The notes beneath the pieces are model-generated. The model did not search any database. It was not told where the DNA came from and saw nothing but the letters and a program-made list of their open reading frames with translations. From assembly GCF_001577305.1 (NCBI RefSeq), contig NZ_CP014518.1, positions 4,340,001 through 4,404,000 on the forward strand: a stretch of 64,000 bases of DNA, read 5' to 3'. A program made the position numbers and the translations under genes. The stretch comes from Sinomonas atrocyanea. Lineage in GTDB: Bacteria > Actinomycetota > Actinomycetes > Actinomycetales > Micrococcaceae. This document shows, one piece after another, positions 18,507-26,736 of the stretch (its first letter is position 1; every line of letters starts with the position of its first letter).

Positions 18507-19802
18507 TCAGCCGGCCTGGGCGAAGAAGCGCTCCACGGCCCTGGACAGCCGCCACGGATCCTGCACCCCGGCCAGCTCGCGGGCCGAGTGCATGGAGAGC
18601 AGCGGGATGCCCACATCCACCGTGCGGATGCCGAGGCGGGTCGCGGTGAGCGGACCGATCGTGGACCCGCAGGGCACGTCATTGTTGGAGACGAACTCCT
18701 GGTACGGCACCTCGGCCTCGCCGCACACCGTCGCCCAGAGCGCCGCGCCGGCAGCGTCGGTGGCGTACCGCTGGTTCGCGTTGATCTTCAGCAGCGGTCC
18801 GCCGCCCAGGAGCGGGTGGTTGGCCGGGTCGTGGCGCTCGGGGTAGTTGGGGTGGACGGCGTGGCCGGCGTCCGCGGAGACGTGCCACGACGCCGCGAAG
18901 GCACGACGCCGGTCGCCCGCCGAGGCGCCGAGGCCGTCGCCGATCCGGGCCAGGACGTCCTCGAGGAACGGGCCGGACGCGCCCGAGCGGGACGCGGATC
19001 CCACCTCCTCGTGGTCAAAGGCGGCGAGGACGGCAATCGGGGCCCCCTCCGCGTCGGTGGCCTCCGCGGCCTGCACGAGGGCCACGAGGCCAGCGTGCAC
19101 GGAGGAGAGGTTGTCCAGCCGCCCCGAGGCGAAGAACTCGCCGTGGGCGCCGAAGACCGCGGGCTCCTGCGTGTCCGCCACCACGACGTCGAAGCCGCCC
19201 ACCTCGTACGGGTCCACGCCGGCGGCCTCGGCGAGCACGCCGAGCAGGTCCTCGGCGGACGGGTCACCGAGGCCCCAGACCGGATTCATGTGCTGCTGCT
19301 TCCCGAGGGCGAGGCCCTCGTTGACCGCCCGGTCAAGGTGGATCGCGAGCTGCGGGAAGCGCAGGAGGGGACCGGTCGCGGCGAGGTGCTGCGCGCCGTC
19401 GAGCGTCACGAGACGGCCGGCGAGCCGGAGGTCCCGGTCGAGCCAGGAGTTCAGCAGCGGGCCGCCGTACACCTCGACGCCGGCCTGCAGCCAGCCGAGC
19501 CGGCCCGTGGTGGGCTTGGGCTTGAGCTTGAAGGAGGGCGAGTCGGTGTGCGCCCCGAGGATGCGGAACGGCGTGGTGGCCCCCGCCCCCTCCGGCACGG
19601 TCCACGCGATGAGCGCGCCGTCCCGGACCACGGCGTACTTCCCGGGGCCGCCGGGCCACGCGTCGATCTCGGAGAGGACCTCGAAGCCCTCCCCGGCGAG
19701 CCGCCGTGCACCCTCGGCGGCGGCATGGAAGCTCGACGGCGAGGCCATGACGAAGCGGCCGAGGTCGAGGGCGTGCGCGTGCGCGTGGGCGGCAGTAGGC
19801 AT
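18507..19802 (-). CDS. M18 family aminopeptidase (aspartyl aminopeptidase-like)
   Basis: A 431-residue binuclear-zinc aminopeptidase. Conserved blocks include the first metal site GAHTDSPSFKLKP, the LNSWLDRDLRLAGR segment, GRLDNLSSVHAG, FDHEEVGSASRSGA (catalytic Glu pair) and the final histidine region PLLSMHSARELAG. Family enzymes remove N-terminal acidic or other residues in the cytoplasm, and no signal peptide is seen. Length and all metal ligands look normal. Gene and protein family are clear; the substrate preference is not. Confidence 0.92.
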   Translation of the reverse strand: MPTAAHAHAHALDLGRFVMASPSSFHAAAEGARRLAGEGFEVLSEIDAWPGGPGKYAVVRDGALIAWTVPEGAGATTPFRILGAHTDSPSFKLKPKPTTGRLGWLQAGVEVYGGPLLNSWLDRDLRLAGRLVTLDGAQHLAATGPLLRFPQLAIHLDRAVNEGLALGKQQHMNPVWGLGDPSAEDLLGVLAEAAGVDPYEVGGFDVVVADTQEPAVFGAHGEFFASGRLDNLSSVHAGLVALVQAAEATDAEGAPIAVLAAFDHEEVGSASRSGASGPFLEDVLARIGDGLGASAGDRRRAFAASWHVSADAGHAVHPNYPERHDPANHPLLGGGPLLKINANQRYATDAAGAALWATVCGEAEVPYQEFVSNNDVPCGSTIGPLTATRLGIRTVDVGIPLLSMHSARELAGVQDPWRLSRAVERFFAQAG

Positions 19803-19836
19803 GCTGCGAGTCTAGCCAGCCCGGTTCACGCGCCGG

Positions 19837-20580
19837 TCAGTCCCCCACGGCGTAGCGGCTGACGAAGTTGTCCAGGATCTTCTGCGGCTCGCTCACGCGG
19901 GCGCCGCGCGCGCGTTCCTTGACCTGCTCGGCCTCGTGGGGCGGGAAGTAGCCCGAGTGCCGGTAGGCGTCGATGCGCCGTTCGAGGCCCGCCACGTCCA
20001 GCTCGGGGTGGAACTGGGTCGCGTAGAGGTTCCGGCGGAAGCGGAACATCTGCACCGGGCACGTGTCCGAGCCGGCGAGGAGCGCGGCGTGCGGCGGGAG
20101 CGTGCGGACGGCCTCCTTGTGGCCCACGAAGGCGTGGAACGCCGGTTGGAGGCCGGCGCAGAGGGGATCCCGGAGGCCGACGGCGCTCAGCCTCACCTTC
20201 ACGGGCCCGACGGGCTCGCCGAAGTGGCGGTCGATCACGGCACCCATCTGGCTGCCCAGGAGACCGACCCCGTAGCAGGCGCCGAGGAACGGGAAGTCTG
20301 CCTCGACGATCCGGCGGAGCAGGACGCCGATCTCCTCCTCGACCCGGCGCTGGACCGGGTCCTTCTCCTCCCTGGGGTCCGAGGCGGTGAACGGGCTCCC
20401 GCCGAGGATCACCCCCGAGTAGTCCTCGAGCCGGATCTGGGGCAGGGGGCCGGCCTCGGCGCGGACGCGATGCAGGTGCTCGGGCTCGAGGCCCGCGTAG
20501 GCGCAGAAGGCCCGGTACTCGTCGTCCGCCACCTCGTCGTGGTCACGGGATGCCAGCAGAAGGAAGGGCCTCATGAGCAT
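19837..20580 (-). CDS. Class I glutamine amidotransferase-like protein
   Basis: A 247-residue protein with a GATase1 fold. It has the oxyanion strand GVILGGSPFTASDP, the nucleophile elbow GACYGVGLLG with Cys102, and ATQFHPELDV carrying the His-x-Glu pair. It therefore has a complete Cys-His-Glu triad as a stand-alone unit, like the GuaA-related proteins that deamidate glutamine or cleave gamma-glutamyl compounds. Two adjacent ATGs (20580, 20574) are possible; 20580 has GGGGAG upstream. Its start overlaps the end of the upstream membrane gene by 38 bp. Confidence 0.85.
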   Translation of the reverse strand: MLMRPFLLLASRDHDEVADDEYRAFCAYAGLEPEHLHRVRAEAGPLPQIRLEDYSGVILGGSPFTASDPREEKDPVQRRVEEEIGVLLRRIVEADFPFLGACYGVGLLGSQMGAVIDRHFGEPVGPVKVRLSAVGLRDPLCAGLQPAFHAFVGHKEAVRTLPPHAALLAGSDTCPVQMFRFRRNLYATQFHPELDVAGLERRIDAYRHSGYFPPHEAEQVKERARGARVSEPQKILDNFVSRYAVGD

Positions 20581-21055
20581 ATTGTGGGCTCCCCGGCGCC
20601 CGGAGCGAAGCGGCGGCGCGGGCGGCAGCAGCGAGGGCGAGGACGGTGAGCAGGGCTGCCGCGATGTGCGCCACCACGAGGAGGTGGAAGTCCAGCGGCG
20701 CAGCCTGCACGGCGCCGGCCGGGGCCGTGGACACCGTGCCGTGGTGGGCGTGCCCCGCCGCGGGGAAGAGGGGACCGTCCGGACCGGCAAGCGCCGTGAA
20801 CGCGAGGTGGAGGGCCTGCTGGAGGGCGCCGCTGCCGAGGGCGAGCATCCAGGGGGCGAGGGGCGCGCGGGCCACCGCGGAGGCCAACAGGCTCACGAGC
20901 ACCACGAGCGCCGCGAGGACCCCCGCGGGCGGCGCGGCCCCGCCCGAGACGAGGTGGGCCACGAGCCCGAGGCCCACCGCCGCCGGGCCTCCGACCAAGG
21001 CCCATGCCGCCGACCTGCGGCGCCCGAGGCGCGATGTCCTGTCCATGCACAGCAT
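20543..21055 (-). CDS. Small polytopic membrane protein with a His-rich loop
   Basis: A 170-residue protein with four hydrophobic segments (about 16-36, 40-60, 65-90 and 120-145) and a loop containing AAGHAHHG. No family was recognised; the His cluster may bind metal, but that is inference. The start is the ATG at 21055 or 21046. It overlaps the downstream amidotransferase start by 38 bp, suggesting coupled translation. Confidence 0.6.
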   Translation of the reverse strand: MLCMDRTSRLGRRRSAAWALVGGPAAVGLGLVAHLVSGGAAPPAGVLAALVVLVSLLASAVARAPLAPWMLALGSGALQQALHLAFTALAGPDGPLFPAAGHAHHGTVSTAPAGAVQAAPLDFHLLVVAHIAAALLTVLALAAAARAAASLRAPGSPQYAHEALPSAGIP

Positions 21056-21185
21056 TCGGAGCGAGGCGCCCCGGCGGATGGCGGCCCGGCGCCGCCCCGC
21101 ATCGCGGACGTCATCTGGACGGGCTGGCCTTGCCCCGAGCGCGCCCGGGAAGACAAAGGAGGCGGAGCAGTCAGTGGAATGAGCC

Positions 21186-22643
21186 ATGCGGCGACGTGCG
21201 GGTGGTGGGGATATGCCTGAGCGGGGGCCCCTGAGGGACCTGCAGTCGATGCTCCTCGGCATGCTCGGGGACCTCTCGGTCCGCCGGGTGCTCGAACGGC
21301 TCGCCGACTCGGCCCGGGACCTGGCCAGTGCCACGGAGGCGGTCATCCGGCTCTCTGCCCCCGACTGGGCGCCCCTCGTGGTCAGCTCCTCCTCACCGGA
21401 GCGGCGAGTGCCGGAGGACGGGGATCCCCCGCCCGGCGCAGATCCCCCCGGGACCAGTCCGTGGGATGCCGCCACGGACAGCGGGCGCACGCTCCTCTCC
21501 GTGCCGATCCGCGCCCACGGGGCACACCTCGGCGAGCTGTTCCTGACGGGCCGGGGCCCCTTCGCGCCAGAGGTCGAGGAGCTGATCGCAGCTCTGGCTG
21601 CGGCGGCCGGGGCCGCGGCGTGGAACGCCCGCCTCTACGAAGAGGCGCAAGGCCGCGAGCGATGGCTCGACGCGACGCTTTCGGTGACGGCAGACCTGGT
21701 CTCCGGACAGGGACTCGTGGCCGGACGCGAACTCGATCTGGTCGCAGGGCGGGCGCTGGCGGCCTCGCAGTCGACCCTGGCCCTGGTGGCGCTGCCGGAC
21801 GGCGGGTCGTTCCGGATCGCCGCGGCCGCGGGGACGATGCCGTCGCCGACGCTTCTGGCCGTCCTCGCGGAGCGCCTGCCCCAGCCGACGGGGCACGCGC
21901 AGGACGGCGAGGCCGCGATCTGGCTCGGGACGGACGCTACCGAAGGCCTCGGCCCCCTGTTGGCGGCGCGGCTCGGCCGCAGCCCGGCGCCGGGCGTGCT
22001 GCTGCTGGCACGGAAGGAGGGCTCGTCCTACACGCGACCCGACGTCTCCGCCGCGGCCGTGTTCTGCTCCAACGCTGCGCTGGCCCTGGGGATGCGGGCC
22101 CGCAGCCTGGGCGGGGAGGCGCTGGCCGCAGACCGTGCCCGCATCGGCGACGGCGTGCGCGAGCGGATCGTGCCGCGTCTGCTCTCGGCCGGCCTGAGCC
22201 TGCGGCAGCTCGCTCTGCTCGCCCCGGCGGCCAGCGCCGCGGCACTCGTCGAGGAGGTTTCCCGCCAGCTCGACACGGCGGTGCAGAATCTGCTGCAGAC
22301 AGGCGAACTGTTCGGGACCGGGCACCTCACGCAGGGGGTCGAGGCGGCGTCCTTCTCCGCGGAGCTGCTCGCCGCGGTGAGCGCCTCTGCTGACGCCGCC
22401 GGCGTCGAGGCGCAGATCACGATCCTCGGATGCACGGAGGTGGTCCCTGCCGACGCCGCGGGCCGGCTGCTGGCGTTGGTCAACGAGGTCGTTGCTGCCG
22501 CAGGGGAAGCTCAGTCCGGCGCACGGGTCGACCTCACGGTGTCCGCCGAGGAGCAGGCCGCGGAGCTGGTGGTCCACGGGGAGGCCGCCACCGCCCGGCG
22601 GCGCATCAGGGTCCCGTTCGCCCACCCGTCCTCCCCGGCCTGA
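21186..22643 (+). CDS. GAF-domain sensor, degenerate DevS-like histidine kinase
   Basis: A 485-residue protein. Two GAF-like sensory regions (about 20-155 and 165-300) are followed by a segment that aligns with the HisKA_3 helix of DevS/DosT kinases. Where those read RIARDLHDHVIQRLFAAGLSL, this protein has RIGDGVRERIVPRLLSAGLSL, so the phospho-acceptor His is replaced by Arg. The C-terminal ATPase region also lacks the usual N and G boxes. It is probably a non-catalytic sensor. The next genes, on the opposite strand, are a GAF-ANTAR pair. An alternative start is the ATG at 21213. Confidence 0.75.
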   Translation: MRRRAGGGDMPERGPLRDLQSMLLGMLGDLSVRRVLERLADSARDLASATEAVIRLSAPDWAPLVVSSSSPERRVPEDGDPPPGADPPGTSPWDAATDSGRTLLSVPIRAHGAHLGELFLTGRGPFAPEVEELIAALAAAAGAAAWNARLYEEAQGRERWLDATLSVTADLVSGQGLVAGRELDLVAGRALAASQSTLALVALPDGGSFRIAAAAGTMPSPTLLAVLAERLPQPTGHAQDGEAAIWLGTDATEGLGPLLAARLGRSPAPGVLLLARKEGSSYTRPDVSAAAVFCSNAALALGMRARSLGGEALAADRARIGDGVRERIVPRLLSAGLSLRQLALLAPAASAAALVEEVSRQLDTAVQNLLQTGELFGTGHLTQGVEAASFSAELLAAVSASADAAGVEAQITILGCTEVVPADAAGRLLALVNEVVAAAGEAQSGARVDLTVSAEEQAAELVVHGEAATARRRIRVPFAHPSSPA

Positions 22644-22663
22644 CGGCAGGAGCTCCCGGAGGG

Positions 22664-22960
22664 TCAGCGGCCGTCCGGCGCCTCCCCCTGGCCCGGGTTC
22701 CGCTCTCCGTCCAGCCCGCGGCTGTAGGGCGCGTCGGCTGCCCCGCCGGCCAGCTCGTTCACGGCGTGGGAGACCAGGTCGCGCTGGACCGCCGGCAGGG
22801 CGAGCACCCCGTTGAGGTAGGCGTCTACCTCGTACTCGCCGGCGTCACCGGCCAGCCCGAAGTAGCGCAGCCACACTTGCCCCGGGGTCAGGCCCGCCTG
22901 GTCCATCGCCTCGCGGGTGAGTCTCCATTGCCGCGCGTCGCCGTCGTGTCCCGTGTCCAT
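22664..22960 (-). CDS. Small conserved-looking protein next to the GAF-ANTAR gene
   Basis: A 98-residue soluble protein with no recognised domain. The central part (LTREAMDQAGLTPGQVWLRY, then VDAYLNGVLALPAVQRDLV) is predicted helical, and the C-terminus is polar and disordered. It starts 8 bp after the GAF-ANTAR stop on the same strand, so the two are co-transcribed. It may be an accessory to the ANTAR regulator. Confidence 0.6.
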   Translation of the reverse strand: MDTGHDGDARQWRLTREAMDQAGLTPGQVWLRYFGLAGDAGEYEVDAYLNGVLALPAVQRDLVSHAVNELAGGAADAPYSRGLDGERNPGQGEAPDGR

Positions 22961-22968
22961 CCCGGGCC

Positions 22969-23685
22969 TCAGAGGACAGGGCGGCCGGCGACGATGTCCT
23001 GGGCGGTGTCGCTGAGGGCCCGCTGCTCAAGTCGGGAGAGGTCGATGATGCGGGAAAGCGCCTCATCGGGACCGAGCCGCTCCCGTTCCATGATGATCCC
23101 GGTGGCCATGCGGATCGCGTCACGGTCGGCGATCGCCGCCGTCATCAGCGCGCTCGCCCGCTGGGCGGCGTCCCGCGCCTGCAGGTTGGCCAGCATGATG
23201 GCCGCGGGACGGGCCAGCATCTCGAGGAGGCGCAGGTCGTGCGCGCTGAACATCCCGGCCTTGTCCGAGTAGACCTTCATTGCCCCGATGGGGGTCCCCC
23301 CTGAGATGAGGGGTGCGCTCAGCGCCGAGCGCAGGCCCAGCGAGGCGGCCGCCCGGGTCCAGAGGGGCCAGCGCGTCTCGGTCCCGATGTCCTCGATCGT
23401 CTGGCTCGTGCCCTCGGCCCAGGCACTCAGGCAGAGGCCCTGCCCCATCTCGTACTGCAGGCGGTCGGCCTCGAGGACCACCTCGTCGGTCGCGCCGGTG
23501 CTGGTCTTGCGGCCGCGCCCGTCGATCAGGGTGGCCCCGGCACCGGAGGCATGCGGAATGGCCTCCTTCGCCGCCAGGGCTAGGGACTGCACGGCCTCCT
23601 CGGCCGACTCCCTCGTCAGCAGGAGGTCCGCGAGCCGCGCCGTCAGCCAGGCCAGCTCCTGCGCGAGCGGGAAGTCGTCCGTCAT
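22969..23685 (-). CDS. GAF and ANTAR domain-containing regulator
   Basis: A 238-residue protein with a GAF domain (about 18-165; EMGQGLCLSAWAEG, RWPLWTRAAASLGLRSALSAPL) and a C-terminal ANTAR domain (about 175-235; ADRDAIRMATGIIMERERLG, then ALSRIIDLSRLEQRAL). ANTAR domains bind paired RNA hairpins to prevent transcription termination, and the GAF domain senses the signal. It starts at the ATG at 23685 after GAGGGGG. The preceding open frame to 24225 lies antisense to the peptidase gene and is spurious. Confidence 0.88.
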   Translation of the reverse strand: MTDDFPLAQELAWLTARLADLLLTRESAEEAVQSLALAAKEAIPHASGAGATLIDGRGRKTSTGATDEVVLEADRLQYEMGQGLCLSAWAEGTSQTIEDIGTETRWPLWTRAAASLGLRSALSAPLISGGTPIGAMKVYSDKAGMFSAHDLRLLEMLARPAAIMLANLQARDAAQRASALMTAAIADRDAIRMATGIIMERERLGPDEALSRIIDLSRLEQRALSDTAQDIVAGRPVL

Positions 23686-23995
23686 CGGCGGTGCCCCCTC
23701 GTGCAGCTCAACGCGTCCATGGTCGCCTCTCGTATCGCACAAAGGATCGTACAGAGCCAGTCTCGCGCATCCGGACCCGATCAGGAACGGCGCCGCGCAG
23801 GCCTCGGTATCAGCTCCGGATGAGCTGGGGGTCCCACCTAACTGAGAGTTTGCTGGCAATCCTGTTCGCGCTCTTGTCGCGGTGCCGGAGGCCTGCGAGT
23901 CTCGGTTCGTCGGCGTGACGGATCTTGTCAATTTTGCGGAGGGCCCGTCTCCCCCGGCGTCACCATCGCGTTGTCCCCAACCAGAAGGGCATGAC
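23686..23995. other. Intergenic region between divergent GAF-ANTAR and S53 genes
   Basis: The 310-bp divergent gap is less GC-rich around 23735-23760 and 23920-23945. A -10-like GATACG reads toward the ANTAR gene near 23733. TTGTCAATTTTGCGG near 23927 may belong to the peptidase promoter, but no clear -10 follows. No ORF and no strong terminator-antiterminator hairpin pair is seen. Confidence 0.4.
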
Positions 23996-25201
23996 ATGAG
24001 GAAGCTCCTCGCCGCAGCGGCGGCAGGCCTGCTGCTCGCGGGCGTCGCCGCCGCGGCTCCGGCGTCGGCATCACCCGGGCCGAACCAGCACTCGGACCGC
24101 TCGATCCAGGTGTGCGCAGCGCCGCGCGCCGGCGACGCCGCGTGCACCGCCCGGCAGGCGGCCGACCCGGCGGGCAAGCCCATCACGGGCAACGCCGCCC
24201 CGCCGTCCACGGCCCTCACCCCCACCCAGCTGCAGAACGCCTACAAGCTCACCGGCGCGACCTCCGGAGGGCGGACGGTGGCCATCGTGGACGCCTACGG
24301 GTACCCGAACCTCGAGCGGGACCTCGGAGTGTACCGCCAGCAGTTCGGCCTTCCCGCGTGCACCTCCGCTAACGGCTGCCTCACCGTGCGCAACCAGACC
24401 GGCGGCACGAGCCTTCCGCGGTTCGACCTCGGCTGGTCGCAGGAGCAGGCACTCGACGTCGACGCCGTCTCCGCCGCCTGCCCCGACTGCAAGATCGCGG
24501 TCTTCCAGGCCAAGTCGGCGAGCTTCGCGGACCTCGGCACGGCCGTGCAGACTGCGGCCAAGACCCCCGGCGTCGTGGCGATCTCCAACTCCTACGGCGG
24601 CTCGGACGCCGCGGACGCGACCTATGGCAAGTACTACAACTTCCCGGGCATCGCGGTGACCGCGAGCACCGGGGACAACGGCTACCAGGGCGGGTCCTAC
24701 CCGGCGTCCTCGAGCTACGTCACGGCGGTGGGCGGCACCTCCCTCACGGCCGCCTCGAACACCCGCGGCTGGTCCGAGTCCGCGTGGAGCGGCGCCGGCT
24801 CCGGCTGCTCGACGTACAACGCCGCCCTCCCGGCGGCCGCCCCATTCAACACCGGGTGCGCGAACCGGGCCATGGCGGACGTCTCGGCCGCGGCCGACCC
24901 GAACTACGGCGGCCTGGCCGTCTACTACCCGACCTCGAGCACGTCCTCGACGTGGGGCCAGTTCGGCGGCACAAGCGAGTCCTCGCCCATCATCGCCTCG
25001 GTGTACGCCCTCAGCGGCACCACGGGCTCCGCAGCGACGGGAACGTACGCGAACTCGATCCCGTACGGCCACTCCTCGAGCCTGTTCGACGTGACGAGCG
25101 GCTCGAACGGCACGTGCCCCACGTCCCAGTGGTGCACCGCCGGCGCAGGGTGGGACGGCCCCACGGGCCTCGGCACGCCGAACGGGGTGGGCGGCTTCTA
25201 G
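23996..25201 (+). CDS. Secreted S53 family (sedolisin-type) serine-carboxyl peptidase
   Basis: A 401-residue preprotein with a clear signal peptide (residues 1-25, LLLAGVAAAAPASA). The catalytic set of sedolisins is visible: Glu150 and Asp154 in WSQEQALDVD, the oxyanion Asp227 in STGDNG, and Ser327 in GGTSESSP. Only about 50 residues precede the catalytic core, so the large prodomain of kumamolisin-like enzymes is missing. The protein would digest peptides outside the cell, possibly at low pH. Eight cysteines suggest disulfides. It starts at the ATG at 23996. Confidence 0.88.
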   Translation: MRKLLAAAAAGLLLAGVAAAAPASASPGPNQHSDRSIQVCAAPRAGDAACTARQAADPAGKPITGNAAPPSTALTPTQLQNAYKLTGATSGGRTVAIVDAYGYPNLERDLGVYRQQFGLPACTSANGCLTVRNQTGGTSLPRFDLGWSQEQALDVDAVSAACPDCKIAVFQAKSASFADLGTAVQTAAKTPGVVAISNSYGGSDAADATYGKYYNFPGIAVTASTGDNGYQGGSYPASSSYVTAVGGTSLTAASNTRGWSESAWSGAGSGCSTYNAALPAAAPFNTGCANRAMADVSAAADPNYGGLAVYYPTSSTSSTWGQFGGTSESSPIIASVYALSGTTGSAATGTYANSIPYGHSSSLFDVTSGSNGTCPTSQWCTAGAGWDGPTGLGTPNGVGGF

Positions 25202-25209
25202 CCACCTGC

Positions 25210-25259
25210 GCTGAGGGGTCGTGTCCCTGCCGATCGCGGCAGGCACACGACCCCTCAGC
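25210..25259. terminator. Bidirectional palindromic terminator (GAGGGGTC family)
   Basis: A perfect 15-bp stem (25210-25224 with 25245-25259) with an inner CCTGCC/GGCAGG pair lies between the convergent S53 peptidase and monooxygenase genes. Its left half recurs with one change inside hrpB at 48369-48387. Confidence 0.8.
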
Positions 25260-25289
25260 TGTCGGGGCCGGCTGGCTCAGGCGAGCTGC

Positions 25290-26669
25290 TCAGGCGGTCG
25301 CGGGGACGACGCCGGCCACGCGCCGTGCCGGGTGGTCGGCGGCGAGGCGCGGGCCGGCTCCCAGGACGGTCCCCCGGAACGTCGCTCCGGGGGCAGCCTC
25401 GGCGAGGAGCCCGCGACGGCGCAGCTCGGGCGAGACGAGCCGGGCGAACTCGAGCAGGTCTGCCGGCCGCACGGCCGAGGTCAGGTTGAACCCGTCCACG
25501 CCGCCCTCATCGGCGAAGCGCTCGAGCTCGTCCACGACCGTGGCCGGCGAGCCGACGATCACCGGCCCTCGGCCGCCGATCGAGACGAACTTCGCGACCT
25601 CGCGCAGCGTCCACGTCCGCTCCGGGTCCAGGAGCGTGAACTGGGCGAGGGCGGACTGGTTGGCCTCGCTCCTGATGTACGTCAGCGGCGCGTCCTGGTC
25701 CAGCCCTGAGAGGTCCACGCCCGTCCAGCCGGCGAACAGCGCGAGCGCGGCGTCGGTGTCCACGTAGGACTCGTACTCGGCGAGCTTCGCGGCGGCGGCC
25801 TCGTCCGTCTCGGCCACGATCACGGTCGCGAGGTTGAACGCCTTCACGGAGTCCGGCGCGCGGCCGGCGGCGGCGAGTTCCGCCCTGAGCCCGTCGGTGA
25901 ACTTCTTCGCCTGCGCGGGCGTGGAGCTGGAGAAGAACACGGCCTCGGCATGCTTCGCGGCGAAGGCCTTGCCGCGGGCCGAGGCGCCGGCCTGGAAGAG
26001 CAGGGGGGTCCGCTGCGGGGAGGGTCCGACCAAGGCGGGGCCGGGCACCCGGTAGGCGTCGCCGTCGTGCGCGATCCCGCGGACCCCGGCGGGGTCGGCG
26101 AAGAGGTTCGCGGCGGCGTCGGCGACCAGCGCGCCGTCGTCCACCGAGCCCTCCCACAGCTTGTAGACCACGTCCATGAATTCCTCGGCGCGATCGTAGC
26201 GCTCATCGTGCGGCACCTGGGTGTCGAGGCCGAGGTTCCGCGCGGCCGACTCCTGGTAGGAGGTGACGATGTTCCACGCGAGCCGGCCGCCCGTGAGGTG
26301 GTCCAGCGTGCCGAACCGGCGGGCCAGGAGGTAGGGGTGGTCGTAGGTGACGGAGGCGGTGACGCCGAAGCCGAGCCGCTCGGTGGCCGCCGCGAGGGCG
26401 GACACGATCAGCAGCGGGTCGAGGGCCGGGTACTGGACCCCGCCGCGGACGGCCGCGTCGGCGCTGCCGCCGTAGACGTCGTACTGGCCGAGCACGTCCG
26501 CGAAGAAGATCCCGTGGAAGCCGCCGTCCTCGAGGGCCTTGGCGAGCCCGGTCCAGTAGCCCAGCTCCGCGAAGCGGTGGGCCTGCGAGTCGGGGTGTCG
26601 CCACAGGCCCGGCGACTGGTGCACCGGCACGAGCATCTCGAACGCGTTCAGCAGCAGGGGCTTGGTCAC
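25290..26669 (-). CDS. LLM-class FMN-dependent monooxygenase (NtaA/SnaA/DszA type)
   Basis: A 459-residue luciferase-like flavoprotein. It shows the nitrilotriacetate-monooxygenase pattern: YWTGLAKALEDGGFHGIFFA near the N-terminus, YGGSADAAVRGGVQYPALDP, the conserved GRLAWNIVTSYQESAARNLG, and PLLFQAGASARGKAFAAKHA. Such enzymes oxidise substrates with FMNH2 from a separate reductase. The start is a GTG at 26669 with GGAAGGAA upstream; the longer frame to 27026 overlaps the transporter. It follows an MHS-type transporter by 67 bp, suggesting an uptake-and-oxidation operon for an unknown organic acid, amine or sulfur compound. Confidence 0.88.
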   Translation of the reverse strand: MTKPLLLNAFEMLVPVHQSPGLWRHPDSQAHRFAELGYWTGLAKALEDGGFHGIFFADVLGQYDVYGGSADAAVRGGVQYPALDPLLIVSALAAATERLGFGVTASVTYDHPYLLARRFGTLDHLTGGRLAWNIVTSYQESAARNLGLDTQVPHDERYDRAEEFMDVVYKLWEGSVDDGALVADAAANLFADPAGVRGIAHDGDAYRVPGPALVGPSPQRTPLLFQAGASARGKAFAAKHAEAVFFSSSTPAQAKKFTDGLRAELAAAGRAPDSVKAFNLATVIVAETDEAAAAKLAEYESYVDTDAALALFAGWTGVDLSGLDQDAPLTYIRSEANQSALAQFTLLDPERTWTLREVAKFVSIGGRGPVIVGSPATVVDELERFADEGGVDGFNLTSAVRPADLLEFARLVSPELRRRGLLAEAAPGATFRGTVLGAGPRLAADHPARRVAGVVPATA

Positions 26670-26736
26670 GGGGTTCCTTCCGGATTCGGGTTCCGTGGGC
26701 GGGGACTTGGGGGGGCGGACGACGGCGGGCGGCGCC

